A stretch of DNA of 64,000 bases from Saccharospirillum sp. Its GTDB lineage: Bacteria; Pseudomonadota; Gammaproteobacteria; Pseudomonadales; Natronospirillaceae. Numbering within the stretch: position 1 is the first letter of the stretch; each line of letters starts with the position of its first letter. The stretch covers positions 1-64,000 of the forward strand of contig JAGYIL010000002.1 of the NCBI GenBank assembly GCA_018402545.1, given 5' to 3'. Positions 54,511-63,793 of the stretch are shown here, piece by piece. The position numbers and the translations under genes were made by a program. The notes under the pieces are model-generated. The model did not search any database and had not been told where the DNA came from. It worked only from the letters and a program-made list of their open reading frames with translations.

Positions 54511-55674
54511 TCAACCTTTGGCGCGCTGTTCCAGAATTTCAACGGCAGGCAGCACTTTGCCTTCCACAAATTCCAGGAAGGCACCACCGCCAGTAGAAAT
54601 GTAGGAGAAGCGGTCTTCCATACCGAATTTTTGCACTGCCGCGATCACATCGCCACCACCCAGCACTGAAAACGCGCCAGAGTCAGCAATGGCTTCAGCA
54701 ACATCTCGGGTGCCGTGGGCGAAGTTATCAAATTCAAACACACCGCAAGGGCCATTCCACAGAATGGTTTTGGCGTTCTTGATCACTTCGGCAAAACGCT
54801 TGGCCGTTTCCGGGCCGAGGTCCATGATTTCTTCATCGTCCTGCACCTGATCGACCGGTTTGACTACCGCTTCGGCCTTTGGGCTGAATTCTTTGCCGAC
54901 ACGAACGTCGATCGGTTCGGGGATGTCGAGCTCGTCCATCAGCTTTTTCGCCTGCGGAATCAGGTCTTTCTCGTGCAGGGAGTTACCGACATTGTAGCCG
55001 CGCGCGGCGACGAAGGTGTTGGAAATACCACCACCGACGATCAACTGGTCGCAGACTTTCGACAGGCTTTCCAGCACGGTCAGCTTGGTCGACACCTTGG
55101 CACCGCCGACGATGGCGACCATGGGCCGGGCCGGGTTATCCATGGCTTTGGCGAGGGCTTCCAGTTCGCCGGCAAGCAGTGGGCCGGCACAGGCGACCGG
55201 GGCGTACTTGGCAACACCGTGGGTCGAAGCCTGGGCGCGGTGGGCGGTGCCGAAGGCGTCCATGACGTAGACGTCGCACAGGGCGGCCATTTTCTTCGAC
55301 AGGGCGTCGTCGTTTTTCTTCTCACCTTTGTTGAAGCGAACGTTCTCTAACATGACGACCGAGGCATCGGTGTCGACACCGTCAACCCAGTCGCGAATCA
55401 GCGGGATGTCCTGCCCGAGCAGTTGGCTCATGTAGGCAGCGACGGGGGCCAGGGAGGCTTTCTCGTCGAATTCGCCCTCTTCCGGACGGCCCAGGTGCGA
55501 CATGATCATGACCTTGGCGCCCTGCTCTAGGGCTGCTTTAATGGTCGGCAGCGAGGCGGTAATGCGGTTATCCGAGGTGACCTTGCCCTGGTCATCCAGT
55601 GGCACGTTCAGGTCCTGGCGGATCAGTACGCGCTTACCGGCCAGATCGAGGTCAGACATTTTGATCACAGACAT
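54511..55674 (-). CDS. pgk: Phosphoglycerate kinase
   Basis: Interconverts 1,3-bisphosphoglycerate and 3-phosphoglycerate with ADP/ATP. The 387-residue length equals E. coli Pgk. The N-terminal substrate motif [18 protein letters not shown], the SHLGRP segment, the hinge, and the nucleotide loop GGGDVIAAV with [17 protein letters not shown] are intact. It is upstream of fba on the same strand. Confidence 0.97.
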   Translation of the reverse strand: MSVIKMSDLDLAGKRVLIRQDLNVPLDDQGKVTSDNRITASLPTIKAALEQGAKVMIMSHLGRPEEGEFDEKASLAPVAAYMSQLLGQDIPLIRDWVDGVDTDASVVMLENVRFNKGEKKNDDALSKKMAALCDVYVMDAFGTAHRAQASTHGVAKYAPVACAGPLLAGELEALAKAMDNPARPMVAIVGGAKVSTKLTVLESLSKVCDQLIVGGGISNTFVAARGYNVGNSLHEKDLIPQAKKLMDELDIPEPIDVRVGKEFSPKAEAVVKPVDQVQDDEEIMDLGPETAKRFAEVIKNAKTILWNGPCGVFEFDNFAHGTRDVAEAIADSGAFSVLGGGDVIAAVQKFGMEDRFSYISTGGGAFLEFVEGKVLPAVEILEQRAKG

Positions 55675-55870
55675 GGCAGTTCCTTAGGGGACGTCGTTTA
55701 AAATGGGATCGCCATTGTAGACCCTGTAGGGTCGAGAATCACGGGCTCTGTAATTTTATTACAAGCCGCCCGGTGCCTGTTTTTCCTGAACATTTGATCA
55801 AAGACAAGACTGCGGTGCCTTGCTACAATGCTTACCCAGCCATTCTTTAGTCATTTGCTGGAAGCCTTTC

Positions 55871-56506
55871 ATGTCTGTCACTCCCATTTTCATCGGCATC
55901 GCCGGTGCCTCTGCCTCCGGCAAGAGCCTGCTCGCAGGCACGATCTATCAGGAATTGAAACAGGAGCTGGGCGACTCGGCGCTGGCGATCATCAAGGAAG
56001 ACAGCTATTACCGCGAGCAGGGCAATCTGACCATCGAAGAACGTACGGAAATCAATTACGACCACCCCAATGCCTTCGATCACGACTTGCTGATTCAACA
56101 CATGGATGCGCTGCATTCCGGCAAGGACGTCGAGATCCCGATCTACGATTACACCATTCACAATCGCTCCGACGAGACCTTCCCGCTCAAGCCTGCCCGC
56201 ATTGTTATCATTGAGGGCATTCTGCTGCTGCACGACAAAGCCATTCGCAAGCGCCTCGACGCCAAGGTGTTCATGGACACCCCGCTCGATATTTGCCTGC
56301 TACGCCGCCTGCAACGCGACATCGCCGAACGTGGCCGCACGGTCGAATCGATCATCGAGCAATACAAGCGCACCGTCCGCCCGATGTTTCTGGAGTTCAT
56401 CGAACCAACCAAGCAATTCGCCGACATCATCGTACCCCGCGGCGGTAAAAACCGCGTTGCCATTGAGATGCTCAAAGCGCGTATTTTGCAGATGCTGGAT
56501 GACTGA
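55871..56506 (+). CDS. udk: Uridine kinase
   Basis: Phosphorylates uridine and cytidine in pyrimidine salvage. The start at ATG 55871 (MSVTPIFIGIAGASASGKS) gives 211 residues, close to the E. coli enzyme; an extension to 55820 adds an unlikely leader. The P-loop is GASASGKS, the substrate region is NYDHPNAFDHDLL, and RLQRDIAERGRTVESIIEQY is the family lid helix. It stands alone, divergent from pgk, and is followed by two palindromic repeats. Confidence 0.95.
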   Translation: MSVTPIFIGIAGASASGKSLLAGTIYQELKQELGDSALAIIKEDSYYREQGNLTIEERTEINYDHPNAFDHDLLIQHMDALHSGKDVEIPIYDYTIHNRSDETFPLKPARIVIIEGILLLHDKAIRKRLDAKVFMDTPLDICLLRRLQRDIAERGRTVESIIEQYKRTVRPMFLEFIEPTKQFADIIVPRGGKNRVAIEMLKARILQMLDD

Positions 56507-56578
56507 CAGTCAGTGGTTGCTTAGACTTCCGATACAGTGGTTGTTTTAGTTTCGGTGGCTTTGGTACGTGCAGCCCGC

Positions 56579-56669
56579 CGGGTAAGCCTTTGCGGGGTCG
56601 GCGTAAATCCTTCCATGGAGCCTAGGCCGTAGCATCCATGCTACGGACTTCCCCGCAAAGGCTTACCCG
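56579..56669. repeat. Palindromic repeat family, copy D
   Basis: The outer stem CGGGTAAGCCTTTGCGGGG (56579-56597) pairs perfectly with bases 56651-56669. The core reads TCGGCGTAAATCCTTCCATGG, then AGCCTAGG. The inner stem is CCGTAGCA/TGCTACGG, in which both bases of one pair have changed relative to CCGCAGCA/TGCTGCGG of copies A and C. Confidence 0.9.
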
Positions 56670-56801
56670 ACAGACTGCACTTGCTTTGTCGACAATGTTA
56701 AATCTAAAGCGCCACCTCTCCCAACCTAGCCTAGCAATGCACTCCAAGCGCAAGATTTAATTCCTGGCTTTGTGGGAAAAAACGGTGGCACCCAACTAAG
56801 T

Positions 56802-56995
56802 GCTGGGTGCCGGGTATACCTATCTGGGGAAGTCCGCAGCAGGGACTAGAACGCCGGGAGCGTTTTAGCATGAGCGCAGCGAGCCCGAAGGGTGAATCCC
56901 ATGGATGGGATGAATATCATGCGGCCTAGGCTCCATGGGTGGATTGAGTGGGCGGCATCCCGCCCGACCCCAGATAGGAATACCCGGTATCCAGC
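56802..56995. repeat. Palindromic repeat family, copy E, with extra internal module
   Basis: Bases 56802-56829 pair inverted with 56968-56995 over almost all of 28 positions (GGTATACCTATCTGGGG against CCCCAGATAGGAATACC in the inner part). The core starts AGTCCGCAGCA as in copy A, then carries an extra module with GAACGCC...GCGTTTTAGCATGAGC, CGAGCCCGAAGGGTGAATCCC and ATGGGA, which is the reverse complement of the module in copy B. With copy D it fills the 519-base gap between udk and the M32 gene. Between D and E (56670-56801) I see nothing. Confidence 0.88.
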
Positions 56996-57025
56996 ACGAA
57001 CCCCTGCCACAAAAACAACCCAACG

Positions 57026-58528
57026 TTAAGCCGACAGGTACCGCGCCTGCAAATGGTCCAGGAAGTAATCCGGGTTTAGCACTTCGCCGGTGGCCTGAGT
57101 CATCAGGTCGTCGTAATTGTGGAAGCGGCCCTGTTGCCAGATGTTTCGCGACAGCCAGTCGAAGATCGGCGCCAGGTCCAGTTGGGCTATGCGTTCGGCA
57201 GCGTCGGGAACGTCTCGTAACAAAGCAGCGTGCAGTTGGGCGGCGTTCAGGGCGCCCAGGGTGTAGGACGGGAAGTAACCGATGGCGCCCATGGGCCAGT
57301 GGATGTCCTGCATCGGGCCATTGCGGTAGTCGCCGCGGGTATCCAGCCCCAGCAGGTCGGACATGGCCTGGTTCCAGCGCTCGGGAATGTCTTTGACGCT
57401 GGCGTTGCCGAGAATGATGTCGCGCTCCAGTTCGTAGCGCAGGATGACGTGTGACGGGTAGGTCACCTCATCGGCGTTTACGCGTATCAGGCCAGGTTCT
57501 ACCCGGGTGTAGAGGGCGTGTAGATTGTCGGCCGTGAAGGCCGGGTCGTCGCCCAGGTGCTGGCGCACTAGCGGGGCGATGGCGTCGATAAAGGGGCGGG
57601 AGCGGCCCAGTTGCATTTCGAAGAACAGGCTCTGGCTTTCGTGCACGCCCATGCCCATCGCCTGCCCCACCGGTTGGCTGGTCCAGGCTTGTGGTAAGCC
57701 GGTTTCGTAACGGGAGTGGCCGGTTTCGTGAATCACGCCCATCAGGCCCTCGATGACGTTGTGTTCATCGTATCGGGTGGTGATGCGGCTGTCGGCCGGC
57801 ACGCCGCCGCTGAACGGGTGGGCCGTCTGGTCGAGACGACCGGCGTCGAAATCGAACCCCAGGGTCGACATCAGGGCTCGTGCCAGAGCGTCCTGTTGCG
57901 GTATGGCGATGGGCCGCTCTGGTTTATGCGGGGTGGGCCGCTGCGACTGGCGTTCCAGAATCTGTTGCAGCGTTCCTGGCAATTCGGCTTTCAACCGGTC
58001 GAACACCGGATCGATGCGGCTCATGGTCGTGCCCGGGTCATACTGATCCATCAGGGCGTCGTAGGCATTGGCGTAGCCCCGGTCGGCGCCCAGAGCATCC
58101 TGATAGGCCGCAGCTGCTTCACCGGCCAGATCAAAGACACGTTGCAGCAGGGGCTCAAAACCGGCCCAGTCGTTGTTGGGCCTGAGGGTGCGCCAGGCGT
58201 GCTCGCATTCACTGCTGGCCAGCGACTGGGCTTCGACCAGATCTTTGGGGATGGCGCGGGTTGTTTGCCAGGTTCGCTTCATTTCACGCAGGTTGGCCTG
58301 TTGCCAGTCGGTGAGATCGGCTTCCTGTTCCGCCTCGTCAAAGCGGTCGGAGAGGCGTTCGTCCTGCAGTATCTCGGTTCGCAGAACGGTCAGTTCAGCC
58401 ATTGCCTTACTGCGGGCAGCGTTGCCCTTGGGTGGCATCATCACGTGCTGGTCCCAGCTCAGCATGGCTTCGGCATGGCCCAGTTGGGCCAGACGATGAA
58501 AGGTTTTCTCCAGTGTCGAGTAACTCAT
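57026..58528 (-). CDS. M32-family metallocarboxypeptidase
   Basis: A zinc carboxypeptidase of the Taq type, 500 residues, cytoplasmic. The N-terminus LAQLGHAEAMLSWDQHVMMPPKGNAARSK is the conserved M32 opening. The zinc motif is HETGH in GVIHETGHSRYETGLP, followed by GMGVHESQSLFFE, which supplies the third ligand. Members remove most C-terminal residues except proline and acidic ones. It stands alone, divergent from the molybdopterin-fold gene. Confidence 0.93.
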   Translation of the reverse strand: MSYSTLEKTFHRLAQLGHAEAMLSWDQHVMMPPKGNAARSKAMAELTVLRTEILQDERLSDRFDEAEQEADLTDWQQANLREMKRTWQTTRAIPKDLVEAQSLASSECEHAWRTLRPNNDWAGFEPLLQRVFDLAGEAAAAYQDALGADRGYANAYDALMDQYDPGTTMSRIDPVFDRLKAELPGTLQQILERQSQRPTPHKPERPIAIPQQDALARALMSTLGFDFDAGRLDQTAHPFSGGVPADSRITTRYDEHNVIEGLMGVIHETGHSRYETGLPQAWTSQPVGQAMGMGVHESQSLFFEMQLGRSRPFIDAIAPLVRQHLGDDPAFTADNLHALYTRVEPGLIRVNADEVTYPSHVILRYELERDIILGNASVKDIPERWNQAMSDLLGLDTRGDYRNGPMQDIHWPMGAIGYFPSYTLGALNAAQLHAALLRDVPDAAERIAQLDLAPIFDWLSRNIWQQGRFHNYDDLMTQATGEVLNPDYFLDHLQARYLSA

Positions 58529-58737
58529 AGCATTCCCCGGTATGTCTGTGGCCGCACTTGAACGGTGATTGCACCATGATCGGACATCCGGTCTGTGCTG
58601 TCACGGGTACAATGGGCCATTTGCCCTGCTGATCATCACCTGAGGCGCTGCAAAGTCGGCTCGTTCACACTTTACCTATCGACACCTCCTTCCCGGTTTT
58701 CTATGCTCTCACCATTCACTTCGCAGAAGTAGTTCAC

Positions 58738-59268
58738 ATGCAATCAGATCCTTGGCCTTTTCGTCATGCACCCACCGTTACGGTTCGCTACCGCGGTTTG
58801 CTAAAGCCGGTTCGCCAGGCTTTCTGGCGGGTGTCGGTTCTGATTGCCCTGGTGCTACCCGCCTGGGCAGAACCCTTGCTGATAAAGGGGCCTGACGGCG
58901 AGTTCAGCTTCAGCCAGGAAGATATTCTGGCACTGTCAGATCAGGAAGTGGTTACCGAAACTCCCTGGACTGATGGCAGCCTGACCTTTCGCGGAGCGCC
59001 GCTGGCGGCAGTACTCGCTGAAGCGGGTATCGGGCAGGGCTGGGTGAATGCCCGGGGGCTGAACAATTATTCCATCAACCTGCCGGTTAACCAGGTACTG
59101 GCAGCGCACGCCTTTCTGGCGGTACACATGAACGGCGAGCTGATGCGCATTAAGGACAAGGGCCCCTTCTGGATCGTCTTTCCCTGGAGTGAACACCCCG
59201 ATCTGCTGACGCGCGATGTCCGTGCCTGGTCGGTCTGGCAGTTGCAAGCGTTAAGCGTACTGGACTGA
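58738..59268 (+). CDS. Periplasmic molybdopterin-oxidoreductase-like domain protein
   Basis: A 176-residue product with an N-terminal export signal (about residues 25-44, ending LPAWA) and a small sulfite-oxidase-like fold: GEFSFSQEDILAL, TFRGAPLAAVLAEAGI, and MNGELMRIKDKGPFWIVFPWSEHP. It is much shorter than a true molybdoenzyme and lacks its dimer domain, so cofactor binding is doubtful. The hybrid kinase gene starts three bases later. This pairing suggests it is the sensor partner of the kinase. The ligand is unknown. Confidence 0.75.
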   Translation: MQSDPWPFRHAPTVTVRYRGLLKPVRQAFWRVSVLIALVLPAWAEPLLIKGPDGEFSFSQEDILALSDQEVVTETPWTDGSLTFRGAPLAAVLAEAGIGQGWVNARGLNNYSINLPVNQVLAAHAFLAVHMNGELMRIKDKGPFWIVFPWSEHPDLLTRDVRAWSVWQLQALSVLD

Positions 59269-59271
59269 GGC

Positions 59272-61065
59272 ATGTTAAACCGCATTGGATTCATCACCGC
59301 CTGGGTGGTGTCGTTCATGGTCATGCTGATCTGGCTGGGCATGCTGATCGTGCGCGTCTCGGGCGAGATCAATGTGTACCGTGATCAGCTGCGCGACGAC
59401 CGTGTCTGGCACATCACCCAATTGCAGCTGGAAATGGAGCGGCTGCGTGGCGCGCTGGCGCTTTACCTGGAGAGGCCCTCCGGCCAGTACCGGGAAGAAG
59501 CCTCCATCTCGGCTGAAATTTTATGGAGCCGCGCAGCGGTACTGACCCAGGGCGAAACCGGTGATTTCGCGCGCACCTACGACACTCAGGTTTACAACCA
59601 GGTCAACAGCATTCTAAACCGGTTACGTGCCGACGAAGCCCTGATCTATGAGATGTCCACCGACTATGCACGCCGGTTGATGCCGGTGCTGGAAACCTGG
59701 ATAGAGTCTTTCCGGTACCGCATTTCGCGGCTGACTGAAAACGCCATGTCCCAGGCCGATGCCCGCGGAGAGCGGGTGCAGCAGGCTTACCAGCAAATCC
59801 GCACGGTACTGTTAACACTGGGTGCGCTCGGGGCCGGCTTGCTGGTCGTATTGCTGTGGGCCTTTAACCGCAACCGCAATTTGCGCCTGGCGGCTGAAAA
59901 GGCAAACCGGGTTCAGTCTCACTTTCTGGCCAATATGAGCCACGAAATCCGCACCCCGCTTAACGGCATTATCGGCACCATTCAATTGCTGTCTGAGTCG
60001 CCCGACAAGGAAGAACACAAGTCACTGATCGGTACGCTGGAGCAATCGTCAGAGGCGCTGTTATCGCAAATTAACGATGTGCTCGATTACAGCCGGCTCG
60101 ATTCCGGGCACCAGCACCCCGACAACCAGCCGTTCGATCTGGTTGAGCTGATCGAGTCGTCCACCCGGGTGTTTTATGCCCAGGCGCGCGCCAAGGGCAT
60201 TGGTTTGAATTTTGTGCCGCCGCCTCAGGCATCGGCCTGGGTCAATGCCGACGATGCCAAAATCCGCCAGATTCTGCTGAACCTGGTGGGCAATGCCATT
60301 AAATTCACAGGGCGCGGCACGGTGGAAGTCAGTATGGATCTGACCGATAAAGACGCCGATTACGACGTTTGTCTGCGTGTCAGAGACACCGGCATTGGCA
60401 TCTCCCGGTCGAAGCAATTGCTGTTGTTTCAGCCGTTTCATCAGGCCGATGCCTCGACCAGCCGCCGCTATGGCGGCACCGGGCTCGGGCTGGCGATCAG
60501 CCAGCAACTGGCCCAGTTGCTGGGCGGACGCATTGAGCTCGATAGCCAGTTCGGTCGCGGCAGTGAATTCCGTCTGGTGCTGACGCTGCCCAAAATTGAC
60601 CCGCCTTCGGCTCGTCTGAACCCCCAACCAGAGCCCGAACGCTCGCACCCGGCGCTGACCGGATCGGTGCTGGTGGCTGAAGACAACCCGGTCAACCAGA
60701 CCATTGCCCGGCGCATGCTGGAAAAGGCGGGCGTGACCGTGACGGTGGTCAGCGACGGTCATCAGGTGCTGGAGCGCTGCGCCCGGGAGCGCTTCGACCT
60801 GATATTGATGGACGTTCAGATGCCGGGCCTCGACGGGCTCGACGCCACCCGCCAACTGATTGCCCGGGGCGACCCAACCCCCATCGTTGCCCTCACCGCC
60901 AATGCCACCACCGAAAGCCACCACAGCTGCCTGGAAGCCGGCATGTCGGATTTCATCACCAAACCGTTTCGCTACCGGCAATTGCAGCAAGTGCTGCTGC
61001 GCTATTTAGCCGCGAAACCGGCCCCCGTTAACGGCGATCAAGACGCTGACGGAACTCGCTCATAA
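59272..61065 (+). CDS. Hybrid sensor histidine kinase with receiver domain
   Basis: The product has 597 residues. Two spans (about 10-28 and 178-198) enclose a helical periplasmic domain of about 145 residues. HisKA follows with the phospho-His in MSHEIRTPLNGIIG, then HATPase with GGTGLGLAISQQLAQLLGG, then a receiver with phospho-Asp in DLILMDVQMPGLDG and Lys in FITKPFRYRQL. There is no output domain, so it must pass phosphate to another protein or act by the receiver. Its last 38 bases overlap the 3' end of the convergent ATP-grasp gene. Confidence 0.93.
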   Translation: MLNRIGFITAWVVSFMVMLIWLGMLIVRVSGEINVYRDQLRDDRVWHITQLQLEMERLRGALALYLERPSGQYREEASISAEILWSRAAVLTQGETGDFARTYDTQVYNQVNSILNRLRADEALIYEMSTDYARRLMPVLETWIESFRYRISRLTENAMSQADARGERVQQAYQQIRTVLLTLGALGAGLLVVLLWAFNRNRNLRLAAEKANRVQSHFLANMSHEIRTPLNGIIGTIQLLSESPDKEEHKSLIGTLEQSSEALLSQINDVLDYSRLDSGHQHPDNQPFDLVELIESSTRVFYAQARAKGIGLNFVPPPQASAWVNADDAKIRQILLNLVGNAIKFTGRGTVEVSMDLTDKDADYDVCLRVRDTGIGISRSKQLLLFQPFHQADASTSRRYGGTGLGLAISQQLAQLLGGRIELDSQFGRGSEFRLVLTLPKIDPPSARLNPQPEPERSHPALTGSVLVAEDNPVNQTIARRMLEKAGVTVTVVSDGHQVLERCARERFDLILMDVQMPGLDGLDATRQLIARGDPTPIVALTANATTESHHSCLEAGMSDFITKPFRYRQLQQVLLRYLAAKPAPVNGDQDADGTRS

Positions 61066-62473
61066 TGGTGTCGTACAGCCCATCGCCAGACCAGGCGTCT
61101 TCAACGCCACTGTCGATCGAAGGATTGTCGTTAACTTCAATGATGTAAACGTCGTCGCCACGCTGCTTCAGGTCGACGCCATACAAACCGTCGCCAAAGG
61201 CACTGGCAACATCCAGCGCTGCCTTCAACACCACGCGAGGCGCTTCGTGCGTTGGCACCGTTTCAAAGCCGCCACTTTGCTGGCTGGGTTTGGCCGAATG
61301 GTTGTAGATCTGCCAGTGGCCCTTGGCCATGAAATAGCGGCAGGCGTAAATGGCCCGGCCATTGAGCACACCAATACGCCAGTCGTAATCGGTCGGCACA
61401 TAAGCCTGGGCGAGAATGATGGCGCTTTGCTTGAGCAGCTCATCGACTGTCTTCTTCAGACTTGCCAGATCCGTTACCTTGACCACGCCTTTCGAGAAGG
61501 AGCCATCCGGAATCTTGATCACCATCGGAAAGCCCAGCGACGCCTCCAGGTCCGCCAGCACGCTGTGCTGCGTGGAAGTAATGGCCCGGCTGTTCGGTGC
61601 GGGCAAATGCCGGGTGCGGATCAGGTCGGCCAGGTAAATCTTGTTGGTACAGCGCAAGATGCTGTCCGGGTCGTCCATTACCACCATGCCTTCGTGGGCC
61701 GCCTTGCGCGAAAAGCGATAGGTGTGGTGGTTCACATTGGTGGTTTCACGAATGAACAGGGCATCGTATTCGGCCAGGCGGTAGTAATCTGAGGGCTGAA
61801 TGAAATCGACGTCCATGCCCTGGCGGTGCGCGGCCCGTTCGAACTTCTTCAGGGCACCCTTGTCGCTCGGCGGTGTGGCTTCCTTGTCGTTAATCAGAAT
61901 CGCCAGGTCGTAGCGGTAACGGCGCTGGGCGCGAGGTGCGCGCCAGACTTTCCTGGAAAACCGCTCCAGGCTTTCGGCAAACACGCCCTCTTCCGGCTCG
62001 GACAGCGAGTGCAGACCCAGTGCCTTGATCGACGCCAGTTGCCAGTTGGTTTTCTTTTGTACCGTCACGCTCAGAATGGGCACCGGAAAGCGCTCAAACA
62101 GCTGCCGTGAGGCTTCAGCAAGCCCCGGGAACTCGCACTGCCCGAAATAGATGTTCCAGCGCCAGCGGGTCTCTTCACCAGCCAGGGTGTTCAACGGCTT
62201 TTGAATGCTGTGATCCAGCACGCCATAGACGGCTGGCTGCGCCAGGTCGGTCAGCGTTTTTACCGAAGGGATCACCTTATGGCCACGGGCCTCAGCCAGC
62301 AGCGAGACATAGTAGCCCCGGCTCTGGTACTGATAATTGCGGCACAGGTTGATGATGCGGTGCGGCGTCAGCGGCGATTCATCGATGTAACGCTGCGCCG
62401 AGGTGACGTCGTCTGAAGGGTAGTAGGCTTTCCAGTCGGAATCACGGTCGATAACCAGTTTTAACGTAGTCAC
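61028..62473 (-). CDS. RimK-like ATP-grasp ligase with N-terminal extension
   Basis: A cytoplasmic ligase of about 481 residues. I start it at GTG 62473 (MTTLKLVIDRDSDWKAYY) with AAGGA upstream. Frame continues to 62572, but those residues look random. Residues 1 to about 200 form a non-catalytic domain with a conserved INLCRNYQYQSRGYYVSLLAEARGHKV segment. The C-terminal half is an ATP-grasp domain (FPMVIKIPDGSFSKGVVKVTDL, DYDWRIGVLNGRAIYACRYF, and YIIEVNDNPSIDSGVED). Members form peptide-like bonds to a carboxylate acceptor. It is divergent from a GNAT-C39 fusion gene, a pairing known in proteobacteria and suggested to modify a peptide. Substrate is unknown. Confidence 0.87.
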   Translation of the reverse strand: MTTLKLVIDRDSDWKAYYPSDDVTSAQRYIDESPLTPHRIINLCRNYQYQSRGYYVSLLAEARGHKVIPSVKTLTDLAQPAVYGVLDHSIQKPLNTLAGEETRWRWNIYFGQCEFPGLAEASRQLFERFPVPILSVTVQKKTNWQLASIKALGLHSLSEPEEGVFAESLERFSRKVWRAPRAQRRYRYDLAILINDKEATPPSDKGALKKFERAAHRQGMDVDFIQPSDYYRLAEYDALFIRETTNVNHHTYRFSRKAAHEGMVVMDDPDSILRCTNKIYLADLIRTRHLPAPNSRAITSTQHSVLADLEASLGFPMVIKIPDGSFSKGVVKVTDLASLKKTVDELLKQSAIILAQAYVPTDYDWRIGVLNGRAIYACRYFMAKGHWQIYNHSAKPSQQSGGFETVPTHEAPRVVLKAALDVASAFGDGLYGVDLKQRGDDVYIIEVNDNPSIDSGVEDAWSGDGLYDTIMSEFRQRLDRR

Positions 62474-62672
62474 TAGGGTCCTTTTTGCATTCCAGGCTGC
62501 GGGCTTAACCGGGTGACCATCACACCGATCCCGCAGGCGTTGAAAGTGTGCGCTACCGAGTTGAAAACGCAAGATGCCAGCGTGTGAAATTTATGGAAAT
62601 CCACCCTCTGCTGACTCCTTTTTTAACCTAGTCTATACAGGCTCGTTCATCCATTCGTCAGGACGTTTCTTT

Positions 62673-63779
62673 ATGCAAATTCGGCTTGCCCGACCAGCCG
62701 ATCTCGGTGCCCTCGTTTCGCTTGAAAATCAATGCTTCGATTACGACCAGATTAGCCGCCGCAGCTTCCAGCGTTTCATGCGCCAGCCACAGGACCGCTT
62801 GCTCGTTGCCGAGGGTGACTCGGGTAACCTGCTGGGCTATGGCCTGCTGCTGCACCGGCGCGGTACCGTTCTGGCACGTATTTACTCTCTGGCCGTCTCT
62901 CCTGATGCCCGCGGTATGGGTCTGGGAAAACAGTTGTTACAGGCGCTGGAAGCCGAAGCCATCGATACCCAGTGCCGCTTCGTGCGACTGGAAGTCCGCG
63001 ACGGTAATGAAGCGGCTCTGGCCCTGTATAAAGCCAATGGCTACAAGGTTCTGCATCGCCGCAGCGGTTATTACGTCGACGGCGGCGATGCCTTTGCGCT
63101 GGAAAAGCGCCTGCACAGCCACCTGCCACAGCATCCGGTCAGGCCTTATTATGAACAGTCGACGCCCTTTACCTGCGGCCCGGCGTCCTTGATGATGGCG
63201 CTGAATCACCTCGACCCGGCGCAACCGATGACCCGCGCCCAGGAAATTCAACTCTGGCGCGAGGCCACCACCGTGTACATGACCACCGGCCTGGGCGGCA
63301 CCTCGCCTCTTGGACTGGCGCTCTCCGCGCACCGGCGCGGCTTTGAAGCGGAAGTCTGGGCGAGCCACCTGGAGCCGCCCTTTATCGACAGCGTGCGTGT
63401 GGAAGACAAACGCCAGGTAATGATTGAAGTACACAACCAATTTCTGGAAGAAGCCCGGGCTCGCGGTGTCGGGTTACACCAACGCGTGCTGATGGCCAGC
63501 GAGGTCCCTGAGCTGCGCAAGGCCGGATGGCAGATACTGGTACTGATCAGTACCTGGCGACTCAACCGCAACAAGGCACCGCACTGGGTTTGGTGGGTCG
63601 GCGAAGACGACCATCACGCCTACCTGAACGACCCGGACATCGACGAAGATGAAGACCAGTCTGCCACCGACAACCAGTTCATGCCGGTGCCGCTGGAAGC
63701 CATGGACGCCATGACACGCTATGGCAAACAACGCTTTCGGGCGGCGGTTTTGGTACGCAACACCCGCAAGCCCCAATAA
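62673..63779 (+). CDS. GNAT acetyltransferase fused to a C39-like cysteine peptidase
   Basis: The start at ATG 62673 (MQIRLARPADLGALVSLE) gives 368 residues. Residues 1-150 are a RimI-like GNAT domain with the acetyl-CoA loop VSPDARGMGLGKQLL and LEVRDGNEAALALYKANGYK. Residues about 155-365 are a papain-like C39 domain: the nucleophile Cys is in YEQSTPFTCGPASLMMAL and a candidate His is in DDHHAYLND. Together with the divergent ATP-grasp ligase it forms a probable peptide-modifying unit: acetylation, ligation and cleavage. There is no transporter or precursor peptide gene beside it. Confidence 0.87.
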   Translation: MQIRLARPADLGALVSLENQCFDYDQISRRSFQRFMRQPQDRLLVAEGDSGNLLGYGLLLHRRGTVLARIYSLAVSPDARGMGLGKQLLQALEAEAIDTQCRFVRLEVRDGNEAALALYKANGYKVLHRRSGYYVDGGDAFALEKRLHSHLPQHPVRPYYEQSTPFTCGPASLMMALNHLDPAQPMTRAQEIQLWREATTVYMTTGLGGTSPLGLALSAHRRGFEAEVWASHLEPPFIDSVRVEDKRQVMIEVHNQFLEEARARGVGLHQRVLMASEVPELRKAGWQILVLISTWRLNRNKAPHWVWWVGEDDHHAYLNDPDIDEDEDQSATDNQFMPVPLEAMDAMTRYGKQRFRAAVLVRNTRKPQ

Positions 63780-63793
63780 AACATCAGACCGTA

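Noticed and set aside
45361-56995. CRISPR array explanation for the recurrent palindromes
   Set aside because: The copies are kilobases apart, differ in their arms and have no regular spacers or cas genes nearby.
60061-60990. A 309-codon open frame antisense to the hybrid kinase
   Set aside because: It mirrors the conserved kinase and receiver codons and has no motif of its own.
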